This document shows positions 1 to 5,365 of a DNA stretch of 6,673 bases, piece by piece. The stretch is from an uncultured Polyangiaceae bacterium (lineage in GTDB: Bacteria; Myxococcota_A; Polyangia; Polyangiales; Houyiibacteriaceae). The position numbers were made by a program, and so were the translations under genes. Each line of letters begins with the position of its first letter. Within the stretch, counting starts at the first letter, position 1. The notes under the pieces are model-generated. The model was not told where the DNA came from and ran no database searches. It was given only the letters and a program-made list of their open reading frames with translations. The stretch is from contig CAMYJN010000132.1 of the NCBI GenBank assembly GCA_947258625.1, positions 1 through 6,673 of the forward strand. Reading direction: 5' to 3'.

Positions 1-2
1 GA

Positions 3-887
3 TCGAGCTACGGCTCGTACGTGCATTTTCGTCAGGACCACTACCGCATCCACGAATGGATCCACCGGCTTCGCGGGACTCGCTACGCGTCGTTTCTCGC
101 GCCGGTGCTTCTGAAGAACGACGAGGTCTTCACGTACTGCGACGAGGACGAGTGGGTCGTCTTCTACGCACAGCAGCCTTTCTATGATTTCCTACCCAAG
201 GTGCTGACCGACGGGCAAATCGAGTCGTTCGGGCAGGAGATGGGGCTCTTCCATCGAGAGTGTTTGGACATCTCGGACCGCGTGAGGCCGACCTGGCAGT
301 CGCTCGGTGCCGATGTGGCAAGCCTTCATGACGCGATCGGTAGCTCGGAGTGGCGCCGCGAGCGTGGCTTCTCGGACTCGTCGATCAGCTACGTTCGCGC
401 CCACTGCGATGCCTTTCTCGGCAACGCCGATGACCTCGGCTACCACCAGTGGACGAAGATCCCGGTCTTGATCGACTGGAACCTCGGCAACTTCTCCGTC
501 GGGATGGACGGGGACGGCTTCAAGTTCTTTTCCCGGTGGGACTACGACTGGTTCCGCATCGAGCCTCGGATGCTGGACTTCTACTTCTGCGCCCGCGTCG
601 TCCGCGCCGAAGGAGACCAAACCGCATTCAGCTACACGGTCGACCCGTTCTTCGACGAGCGTTTCATGAAATTCCTACGCGCCTACCACGAGGTGCACCG
701 CCTCACGAAAGAAGAGCTCCTCTTCCTCAAAGAATCCTACCGCTTCTTCATCCTGAACTACGTCCTCCGAGTCGGAGAGCACTTCTTCCAACCCGACATC
801 TGTCATCGATTACAGCAGGAGGCGGTCCACGACTACCTGCCGCACCTGGAGCTCGCAGACTTCACGCCGCTGCTGGACGTCTTGTAG
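3..887 (+). CDS. Phosphotransferase (APH-like kinase) family protein, 5'-truncated
   Basis: The frame is open to the left edge, so the gene starts outside the window. The GTG at 21 is probably an internal valine, because the residues before it read on smoothly into a kinase-like N-lobe. Numbering from that GTG, residues 148-160 hold a Brenner-type catalytic loop in which D152 and N157 keep the D-x4-N spacing. WDYDW at 173-177 and the D at 186 match the metal-binding and following helix motifs of APH/choline kinase-like enzymes. Residues 26-80 look like the hinge between lobes, ending in a GLFHR helix. The usual His-Gly before the catalytic Asp is replaced by Leu-Ile. Family members phosphorylate small-molecule hydroxyls such as aminoglycosides, homoserine or choline; the substrate here cannot be told. 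The C-terminal helical part is rich in aromatic residues. It converges on the HAD operon. Family assignment is moderate and rests on motifs only. Confidence 0.6.
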   Translation, partial: SSYGSYVHFRQDHYRIHEWIHRLRGTRYASFLAPVLLKNDEVFTYCDEDEWVVFYAQQPFYDFLPKVLTDGQIESFGQEMGLFHRECLDISDRVRPTWQSLGADVASLHDAIGSSEWRRERGFSDSSISYVRAHCDAFLGNADDLGYHQWTKIPVLIDWNLGNFSVGMDGDGFKFFSRWDYDWFRIEPRMLDFYFCARVVRAEGDQTAFSYTVDPFFDERFMKFLRAYHEVHRLTKEELLFLKESYRFFILNYVLRVGEHFFQPDICHRLQQEAVHDYLPHLELADFTPLLDVL

Positions 888-975
888 CCGCGCCCCTCCA
901 TTCATATCCAGTGGTGGAAAAGGGCGGCGCCGAAACACCCCCCATAAGACGGCAGGCGGCAGCGCGAGCCGGAAC

Positions 976-1023
976 GGCGAAGCCCGGCGCAAAGCGCCGG
1001 CAAGGCGGAGCGAAGCGACCGCC
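976..1023. repeat. GC-rich hairpin cluster
   Basis: Three inverted repeats lie almost back to back. GGCGAAGCC (976-984) folds on a GAA loop. CCGGCGC at 984-990 pairs perfectly with GCGCCGG at 994-1000 across an AAA loop. GGCGG at 1004-1008 pairs with CCGCC at 1019-1023 around another GCGAAGC core. No T-run follows on either strand, so these are not classical intrinsic terminators. They could be a dispersed palindromic element or a Rho-independent-like structure; the sequence alone does not decide. Confidence 0.45.
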
Positions 1024-1130
1024 GCGCCAGGGAGGATTACGGGTGGGGGTGGGCGGGCGGTGTAACTGAACCAAAACAGCTTTCAATTTCTGCAATCACC
1101 CCCCCCACCACATCCGCGGCAGCGAGTGCG

Positions 1131-1310
1131 TCAGTGCCAGCGCCAGTGTCAGCGCCAGCGTCAGTGTCAGTGTCAGTGTCAGTGTCAGTGTCAGTGTCAG
1201 TGTCAGTGTCAGTGTCAGTGTCAGTGTCAGTGTCAGTGTCAGTGTCAGTGTCAGTGTCAGCGCCAGCGCCAGCGCCAGCGCCAGCGCCAGTGACAGTGCC
1301 GGTGCCAGCG
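1131..1310. repeat. Hexanucleotide tandem array, 30 units of YCAGYG
   Basis: The array is exactly 180 bases, or 30 in-phase hexamers. Units 6-21 (1161-1256) are sixteen perfect copies of TCAGTG. The flanking units are variants that differ almost only by C/T transitions: CCAGCG, CCAGTG and TCAGCG. The right-hand exceptions are ACAGTG (1293) and CCGGTG (1299). A homogeneous core with degenerate edges is what slipped-strand expansion produces. Read in one + frame it would encode Ser-Val then Ala-Pro dipeptides, but no gene is supported. Because the unit is six bases, copy-number change would not shift a reading frame. Confidence 0.97.
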
Positions 1311-1389
1311 CGAAGACAGTGGTTTGGTTGGCTAGTCGCGCAAGCCGTTCGACGCAGCCCCGTGTCCCGCTTCTTTCCGAGCCCCGATC

Positions 1390-2235
1390 TTACGTTGCAA
1401 TCGAATCGCTGATGTACGTCGGGATGATCCCCGACGACTGAATCATCAGGTCGGCGGTTTCTGGCAAGGTGTTTCCGGAGAGCACCAGGGTGCTGTCGAA
1501 GCCGTAGGTGTTTGCGCCAATGATGTCGGTGCGGAGGGTGTCGCCGACGAAGAGAACGTCGCGTTTGCTGACGTTTGGAATCTGTTTGCGGGCACGGGCC
1601 AGCGCGTAGGCGAACATCATCGAGTCGGGTTTGCCAAAGCGGACGAAGGTCTTTTCGGTGATTTGGGAGAGCAGAGCGCCGAGGCTACCGACCGCGATCG
1701 CGATTTCGTTACCCTTCATCGGGTAGGTGATGTCCGCGTTGGCTACGATGACCGGCACGTTCGTGTGCCGAATCAGATTGAGCGTCGCATTCACGTCTCG
1801 GAACCAGTCGAAACCCTCGTCGTCGAGCAGCACAATCGCGACGATGTGGTCCCGCGGGGTGCAGTCCGCGATCTGAACAGGGATCTTTCCGGCGATTTCG
1901 ATGTAGTGAGCGGACTCCGGCTTCCCGAGATAGGCGACCTTGCCGTATGGGATCTGATGCTCGAGGTACTCGGCCGCCAACAACCCCGAGGAGATGTAGC
2001 GATTGGCGGGCAAGAGCTCCCGTCCGGCCTGCTTCGAATAGCGTTCGGCCATCGATTCGGGTGAGCGAGACGAATCGTTGGTGACGACGAAGACCTCTTT
2101 GCCCGCGTCGATCAAGGAGGTGACGACCTCCAAGGCGCCGTCGATGAGCCCGCTCGCGCTCTTCAAAACGCCATAGGCATCGAGAAAAATGACGGAGTAC
2201 CGCTCGGCCGTCTCTCGGAACGAAACCACATCCAT
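1390..2235 (-). CDS. HAD-superfamily class IIA hydrolase (NagD-like phosphatase fold)
   Basis: This 281-residue protein has the four HAD motifs in order. Motif I is FLDAYGVL with nucleophile D19, motif II is VVTND with T52, motif III is GKPDS with K202, and motif IV is VGDTLRTD with D232 and D237. The roughly 140 residues between motifs II and III fit a C2 cap, as in the NagD/4-nitrophenylphosphatase class IIA group; length is normal for that class. Such enzymes hydrolyse phosphate esters of small metabolites with Mg2+; the substrate is not predictable. The second Asp of DxD is Tyr21, which removes the usual general acid/base; some class IIA subfamilies also have an aromatic there. The ATG is 19 residues before motif I, as expected, but I see no strong Shine-Dalgarno. 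It follows the lipoprotein gene by 31 bases and is probably the last gene of that transcript. Confidence 0.88.
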   Translation of the reverse strand: MDVVSFRETAERYSVIFLDAYGVLKSASGLIDGALEVVTSLIDAGKEVFVVTNDSSRSPESMAERYSKQAGRELLPANRYISSGLLAAEYLEHQIPYGKVAYLGKPESAHYIEIAGKIPVQIADCTPRDHIVAIVLLDDEGFDWFRDVNATLNLIRHTNVPVIVANADITYPMKGNEIAIAVGSLGALLSQITEKTFVRFGKPDSMMFAYALARARKQIPNVSKRDVLFVGDTLRTDIIGANTYGFDSTLVLSGNTLPETADLMIQSSGIIPTYISDSIAT

Positions 2236-2266
2236 AAAACGGACATATTCGTTCCGTGGCGCAGGG

Positions 2267-3379
2267 TCAATCGTCGCTGCTGCGGCGTTTCCGAAGGATG
2301 ACCAGCACCAGGAGGACGGTCAGAATCGTGGCCACCCCCACGACGGCGAGAACCTCGATGAGGCGAACGAAGAAGTGGTCGATCAGGCCCTTTCCCACGT
2401 CGTTCAGACTGGCGGTGGCGGTGAGCAGCTGCGAGTCGAGCTCGTTCATCACCGAAACACGCTCCTGCTCGACGGCCGTCAGAACCATGGCGCGCTCTTC
2501 GGCGATGGCTTCGAACACGGCGATGCGCTCGCTTTCCACGGCCCCGAGAAGCGTCGATACCTGACCGTCCACCGTCTCCTCGAACTGATCCAAAAAGCCG
2601 TTGATGTTCGCCATGGTGACGACCAGATCGTCGACTGGCCTCTCGAGTCGTTCCTCGAACAAGGAGTTCGTCAGATACTCGACTTGCCAGCGCGCCTCGA
2701 CAGGCATCTGCGCGGTGAGAATCGCGAGCCGGTCGTTCAGGTCGCGAAAGGTGTCCTCGATGCTGCCGACCGCCTTGAGGCCGCCTTGCTTCTCCGCGGG
2801 CACCAGGGCTGCCAGATCTGCGCGCGCCGTGGGCCGTACAAAAAGCCGGCCCTCGATCGGATGCTCGTCGATCCAAGCACCGACTTTCGCGCTGAGGGTT
2901 TCGAAGGCTTCGGGTTCCATGACAGTCGAGGCGAGCTCTCGGATCTCCCGCTCCAGCCGCTCGCTGGTACGTACCGCGATGGGCTGCTGACCAGCGAAAG
3001 CGTCCCTGCCACCACCCTCGCTGAAGTGAGCGCGCTGCTGCCCGGCGAGGGTCCAAAGCTCGAGCATTCCGGCGAAAGGGTCTCGGTCGAACGAGGCGGC
3101 ACGCGCCTGTGCAGCCGCCCACATCTGCCACTGGTACGCGTAATCAAAGACCTCGAGCTGGTCGCTCGCTTCGACGATGTCGAGGACCGACGTCGATACG
3201 AGCTGTCCAAAGCGGGCCGCGTACTCGTAGTCCATGGCCCGCAGCTGCGCGACGGTCACGTCTTGCTGCGCCATATTCGCCATGAGCGATGGCTTTGCTG
3301 GAGTCGTGCTGCAGCCGACGAGCGAGGAGAACAACGCCGCCAAAGCGAGCAGCAAAGATGTGGGGGCCGTCAGGTGCAA
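2267..3379 (-). CDS. Predicted lipoprotein with hendecad coiled coil and C-terminal membrane anchor
   Basis: I do not recognise a function. The 370-residue protein starts with a hydrophobic segment ending in a lipobox SLVGC, with Cys23 as the lipidation site. The n-region has no Lys or Arg, which is unusual. The start is TTG; AAGGA lies six bases upstream, and the next Met (33) would remove the signal. Residues 35-260 are helix-rich and acidic, with W84/W87 and an ARWQVE stretch near 229. Residues 271-314 form four 11-residue repeats (V or L at position 7, A-V/I or similar at 10-11; ER at 3-4 in the last three), suggesting a hendecad coiled coil. Residues 340-362 form a membrane helix followed by RKRR, which would be cytoplasmic. 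The protein would then be tied to the inner membrane at both ends, with the middle in the periplasm. It lies 23 bases after the TIMP-like gene and 31 before the HAD gene. Confidence 0.8.
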   Translation of the reverse strand: MHLTAPTSLLLALAALFSSLVGCSTTPAKPSLMANMAQQDVTVAQLRAMDYEYAARFGQLVSTSVLDIVEASDQLEVFDYAYQWQMWAAAQARAASFDRDPFAGMLELWTLAGQQRAHFSEGGGRDAFAGQQPIAVRTSERLEREIRELASTVMEPEAFETLSAKVGAWIDEHPIEGRLFVRPTARADLAALVPAEKQGGLKAVGSIEDTFRDLNDRLAILTAQMPVEARWQVEYLTNSLFEERLERPVDDLVVTMANINGFLDQFEETVDGQVSTLLGAVESERIAVFEAIAEERAMVLTAVEQERVSVMNELDSQLLTATASLNDVGKGLIDHFFVRLIEVLAVVGVATILTVLLVLVILRKRRSSDD

Positions 3380-3385
3380 GCTGAG

Positions 3386-3390
3386 TCCTT
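3386..3390 (-). promoter_or_regulatory. Shine-Dalgarno that fixes a TTG start
   Basis: On the minus strand AAGGA lies six bases before the TTG at 3379-3377. A nearby ATG (3393-3391) is out of frame and hits a stop after seven codons, so the TTG is the only upstream start that keeps the lipoprotein signal sequence. Confidence 0.65.
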
Positions 3391-3402
3391 CATGGGGGGA
3401 GT

Positions 3403-3966
3403 TTAGGCGATGCGTCGCAGCACGAGCGTTGCGCCAGCGAGGAAGAGTAGCGTCCAGCCAAGGCCGGTGCGGCCCGTGGGGCCGGGGGATGCGCTGCAGT
3501 TGTCTTTGTTGTTGGCTTCGCCATCTTTGCTCTTGCGGCGCGCGCCGGAATCGAACTCTTGCGAGGGCTTCCCGAGAAAGTCGAGGTCCTCTTGGGCGCT
3601 GGCGACGAGCGCGGTTCGACTGCAGAGGCTGACTCGCATGGGGTCGGCTTCATCCCGGTCGGCGTAGACCAGGTACGTTTCGCCTTTCACGAAGTTGTAT
3701 CCGCATGCCGCGCTGCTGCCGGCCGTGCGGACTTGAACTTGCTCGCCAATGTCGCCTTTCCAAACCTTCTTCACCTGCAGCGTGATTTCGACCCCACCGA
3801 ACTTCGTTGCTGTATTCGGCTTGATCTTGGTGACCTCGCCGGTGAAGACCGCGTAAGAAGAGGAGAGGCCTTCCGAAGCGGTGATCTTCATGCAGGAGCA
3901 CGCGCGCGCCTCGCTCGGTTGGGTGAAGCTCGCAAGACCGATCAAGAACACCAAGAGCCAACGCAT
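3403..3966 (-). CDS. Secreted TIMP/NTR-domain-like protein with MYXO-CTERM-like tail
   Basis: The 187-residue protein begins with a signal peptide (residues 1-22, MRWLL start, ARA before the cut), so the predicted mature N terminus is C23-S24-C25. The body matches the OB-fold netrin/TIMP-like domain: a CSC start, FTGEV (41-45), the strand VKKVWKGD (65-72), ACGYNF...GETYLVYA (87-102) and LCSRT (114-118). A charged linker (about 139-155) follows. The tail has C157, a Gly/Pro-rich linker, a hydrophobic segment (about 169-183) and R184-R185, the layout of MYXO-CTERM sorting signals that are processed for surface display in myxobacteria. The start ATG has an AAGG-containing purine tract (AAAGGGGGG) just upstream. 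It is the first gene of the three-gene minus-strand group. Eukaryotic TIMPs inhibit metalloproteases through the N-terminal Cys; whether bacterial homologues do so is unknown, so inhibition is only a hypothesis. Confidence 0.82.
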   Translation of the reverse strand: MRWLLVFLIGLASFTQPSEARACSCMKITASEGLSSSYAVFTGEVTKIKPNTATKFGGVEITLQVKKVWKGDIGEQVQVRTAGSSAACGYNFVKGETYLVYADRDEADPMRVSLCSRTALVASAQEDLDFLGKPSQEFDSGARRKSKDGEANNKDNCSASPGPTGRTGLGWTLLFLAGATLVLRRIA

Positions 3967-3990
3967 GTCCCCCCTTTAGCACGGCTCCGA

Positions 3991-4005
3991 CCCCTGTCCG
4001 AGGGG
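3991..4005. other. Small GC-rich hairpin in the divergent leader
   Basis: CCCCT (3991-3995) pairs with AGGGG (4001-4005) across a five-base loop. It lies 25 bases upstream of the start codon of the TIMP-like gene, in its likely 5' leader, and just upstream of the tRNA-Ser(GCT) promoter on the other strand. A role as a leader structure or weak terminator is possible but unproven. Confidence 0.35.
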
Positions 4006-4008
4006 GCT

Positions 4009-4037
4009 TTGACACTCCTTTAGGGGGCGGCTACATA
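4009..4037 (+). promoter_or_regulatory. Sigma70-type promoter of tRNA-Ser(GCT)
   Basis: A perfect TTGACA (4009-4014) is followed by a 17-base spacer and TACATA (4032-4037). The sequence after it is strongly GC-rich, as in discriminators of stable-RNA promoters under stringent control. Transcription would start near 4044, giving a leader of about 46 bases. The spacer pattern CTCC-x4-GGGG-x-C-x-GC recurs in the tRNA-Arg promoter. The -10 matches consensus at only three of six positions. Confidence 0.6.
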
Positions 4038-4089
4038 GGCCGCCCGCGCGCAGCACACGCCGTGCCGGGCATTGAAATCTTTGCTTCAT

Positions 4090-4182
4090 GGAGAGGTGGC
4101 CGAGTGGTCGAAGGCAGCCGCTTGCTAAGCGGCCGTACGGTGTAGAGCCGTACCGGGGGTTCGAATCCCTTCCTCTCCGCCA
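4090..4182 (+). tRNA. tRNA-Ser(GCT)
   Basis: The acceptor stem GGAGAGG (4090-4096) pairs with CCTCTCC (4172-4178); G4179 is the discriminator and CCA is encoded (4180-4182). The anticodon stem GCCGC/GCGGC encloses the loop TTGCTAA, so the anticodon is GCT, reading AGC and AGT. A long variable arm with a paired CGTACGG/CCGTACC stem marks it as a class II serine tRNA. The T arm holds GGTTCGAATCC. It is nearly identical at both ends to tRNA-Ser(GGA) on the opposite strand. Confidence 0.97.
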
Positions 4183-4211
4183 GTTGGGGCTCCTGCCAAG
4201 GGCTCTGCCAG

Positions 4212-4232
4212 TTGGGGCGCTTGACGCTCCAA
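4212..4232. other. Eight-bp hairpin between the two + strand tRNAs
   Basis: TTGGGGCG (4212-4219) pairs with CGCTCCAA (4225-4232), with one G-T pair, around a five-base loop. No T-run follows, so it is a weak terminator candidate for tRNA-Ser at best. It overlaps the -35 box of the tRNA-Arg promoter, so a processing or attenuation role is also possible. Confidence 0.4.
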
Positions 4233-4248
4233 ACGGGGCCGCTACCGT
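4221..4248 (+). promoter_or_regulatory. Candidate promoter of tRNA-Arg(ACG)
   Basis: TTGACG (4221-4226), a 16-base spacer and TACCGT (4243-4248) are followed by a GC-rich discriminator. The predicted start is about five bases before the tRNA. The -10 is weak on its own. The case rests mainly on the spacer sharing CTCC and GGGG blocks, at the same offset from the -35, with the tRNA-Ser(GCT) promoter. Confidence 0.5.
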
Positions 4249-4259
4249 GCGCGCCCCGG

Positions 4260-4336
4260 GGACTCATAGCTCAATTGGATAGAGCACCGGCCTACGGAGC
4301 CGGGGGTTGGAGGTTCGAGTCCTCCTGAGTCCGCCA
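4260..4336 (+). tRNA. tRNA-Arg(ACG)
   Basis: The acceptor stem GGACTCA (4260-4266) pairs with TGAGTCC (4326-4332); G4333 is the discriminator and CCA is encoded (4334-4336). The anticodon stem CCGGC/GCCGG encloses CTACGGA, so the anticodon is ACG. The T arm is GGAGG/CCTCC around TTCGAGT. In bacteria A34 of this tRNA is converted to inosine by TadA, letting it read CGT, CGC and CGA. A tadA gene lies about 1.3 kb downstream on the other strand. Confidence 0.97.
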
Positions 4337-4365
4337 CGTAAAGCGACTTGGTCGCCACGTGGTTT
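4334..4365 (+). terminator. Hairpin terminator candidate after tRNA-Arg
   Basis: CCACGT (4334-4339, including the tRNA's own CCA) pairs with ACGTGG (4357-4362). Inside it GCGAC (4343-4347) pairs with GTCGC (4351-4355), and TTT follows. The T-run is short, so strength is uncertain. Confidence 0.5.
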
Positions 4366-4376
4366 CGCCCCCTACT

Positions 4377-4411
4377 TCACCGGGCCTGCCCCGGGGTGAC
4401 GGAGTCACTTT
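4377..4411. terminator. Convergent hairpins at the 3' end of the exported-protein gene
   Basis: CCGGG (4380-4384) pairs with CCCGG (4390-4394), extended by TCA/TGA across a GG bulge (4377-4399). Next to it GTGAC (4396-4400) pairs with GTCAC (4404-4408), followed by TTT on the + strand. The second hairpin covers the stop codon of the minus-strand gene. Together they probably separate + strand tRNA transcription from the converging gene. Confidence 0.4.
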
Positions 4412-5187
4412 ACGGGGTACACGTTGACGTTTGCTTCGTCGCTTTGGGCGGCGAGGACGGCGCCGGTGATGATCGAGCTCACGAAGAGGCCGACGCCCGT
4501 GTAGAACATCGGGCCGTAGCGGATTTGGTCGCCGTAGTACGGGTCGGCGCGGTAATCGATCGAGGCGAACATGAGGGCCATGCCGGCGACGGAACCTGCG
4601 ACGAAGGTGATCCAGCCGGCTCTGCGCAAACGGCTTTTGTCGACGTAGCGGCCTTCGACGACCGACTCGACGCTGAGGTCGATGGGTTGCGCAATGTCGA
4701 GGGGCCTACCGCCGTCGAGCGAGAGCGCGAAACGGTGCCTTCCCGAAAGCAAGGTCGCATCGCAGGGGGCTTCGCAGATCGGTTGATACGCCTTGGTGAC
4801 GACCTCTCCGTAATAGGGGGCGACTCCGTAGCCGACGCCATAGCCGCCCCAGCCCCAGCCGGGCCCACCCCAGCCGTATCCGTACCCCATGCCGAAGCTG
4901 ACGCCGCTGATCGCAGAGTAGCTCCCGCCGGTTCGAAGATGAAACGAGACGCCTTCGGTTGGCGATTGGAAGTGCGTAGGCACGGGGGTTCCCGACAGCA
5001 AGACGCGACCCGGTCGGCGGAGAATGACGCCGGTGGAGGGCTGCTGCGACGGAGGCGCCTGCGGCGGGGAATCGATGACGACGATCGACGACGGCTGGTC
5101 TTTCGGCTGGGTCGACGACGGTTGCCCGAAGGCGTCCGTCGGCCCGAGGACCATGGTGAGCAAGAAGATGGCGATCGCATGACGCAT
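4405..5187 (-). CDS. Exported protein with Gly/Tyr/Trp-rich stretch, PEGA-like region and two membrane segments
   Basis: I place the start at ATG 5187, which has GGAG six bases upstream and gives 260 residues with a signal peptide (1-21, likely cut after AFG). Starts at 5199 and 5259 lack a ribosome site, and 5259 lies inside the SRP RNA gene. Residues 22-55 are Pro/Ser/Gln-rich and disordered-looking. Residues 98-127 are built of Gly, Tyr and Trp. Residues 134-182 (C138 and C142 in an EAPCDATLLSGRHRF setting) resemble PEGA-type surface beta domains found in many deltaproteobacterial envelope proteins. Membrane helices lie at about 190-208 and 227-248. Function is unknown; a cell-envelope role is inferred. 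It lies about 55 bases after the ffs terminator, so it probably has its own promoter. Confidence 0.75.
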   Translation of the reverse strand: MRHAIAIFLLTMVLGPTDAFGQPSSTQPKDQPSSIVVIDSPPQAPPSQQPSTGVILRRPGRVLLSGTPVPTHFQSPTEGVSFHLRTGGSYSAISGVSFGMGYGYGWGGPGWGWGGYGVGYGVAPYYGEVVTKAYQPICEAPCDATLLSGRHRFALSLDGGRPLDIAQPIDLSVESVVEGRYVDKSRLRRAGWITFVAGSVAGMALMFASIDYRADPYYGDQIRYGPMFYTGVGLFVSSIITGAVLAAQSDEANVNVYPVK

Positions 5188-5207
5188 GATTCGCTCCATC
5201 GCTAAGT

Positions 5208-5217
5208 AAGACGTCTT
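5208..5217. promoter_or_regulatory. Ten-bp perfect palindrome in the leader of the exported-protein gene
   Basis: AAGACGTCTT lies 20 bases upstream of the ATG at 5187. Its position fits an operator, but no regulator is known, and a ten-base palindrome can occur by chance. Confidence 0.25.
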
Positions 5218-5248
5218 GCCCTGCTTCTCTACATATAGCGCAAAAAAA

Positions 5249-5342
<94 letters not shown>

Positions 5343-5365
5343 CCCTAGGCGGGAGCGCCGATCGG

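Larger units (their letters stand above)
888..1389. other. Convergent intergenic region with hairpins and a repeat array
   Basis: About 500 bases lie between the stop of the phosphotransferase gene and the stop of the HAD gene, which point at each other. I see no credible gene here. The region holds a GC-rich hairpin zone (976-1023), a more AT-rich stretch (about 1065-1098), a run of eight C (1099-1106), and the hexamer array (1131-1310). The remainder, 1311-1389, shows nothing I recognise. No T-run terminator is visible for either flanking gene. Confidence 0.75.

Noticed and set aside
984..1000. Intrinsic terminator for the phosphotransferase gene
   Set aside because: The stem is strong but no T-run follows on either strand, and it lies about 100 bases past the stop.
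449..1069. Second + strand frame overlapping the phosphotransferase gene
   Set aside because: It is Arg/Pro-rich shadow sequence without motifs.
1131..1310. CRISPR array
   Set aside because: The repeat unit is six bases with no spacers, so it is a simple tandem repeat.
1134..1412. Open frame encoding Ser-Val and Ala-Pro repeats
   Set aside because: It is the hexamer array read in frame. It starts inside the array, has no ribosome site, and has no non-repetitive domain.
2163..3131. 322-residue minus-strand frame
   Set aside because: It is Arg/Gly-rich shadow translation in another frame of the lipoprotein gene, overlapping the HAD start.
2189..3406. Long + strand frame opposite the lipoprotein gene
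   Set aside because: It is a GC-rich antisense shadow with no signal or domain. The minus-strand frame has a lipobox, a membrane helix and ordered repeats.
4090..4336. tRNA-linked integrase or genomic island
   Set aside because: No integrase, recombinase or transposase gene is present, and the only duplicated tRNA end is a 12-base repeat 28 bases away.
4348..5205. + strand frame opposite the exported-protein gene
   Set aside because: It has no ribosome site or domain. The opposite strand has a signal peptide, a Shine-Dalgarno and membrane helices.
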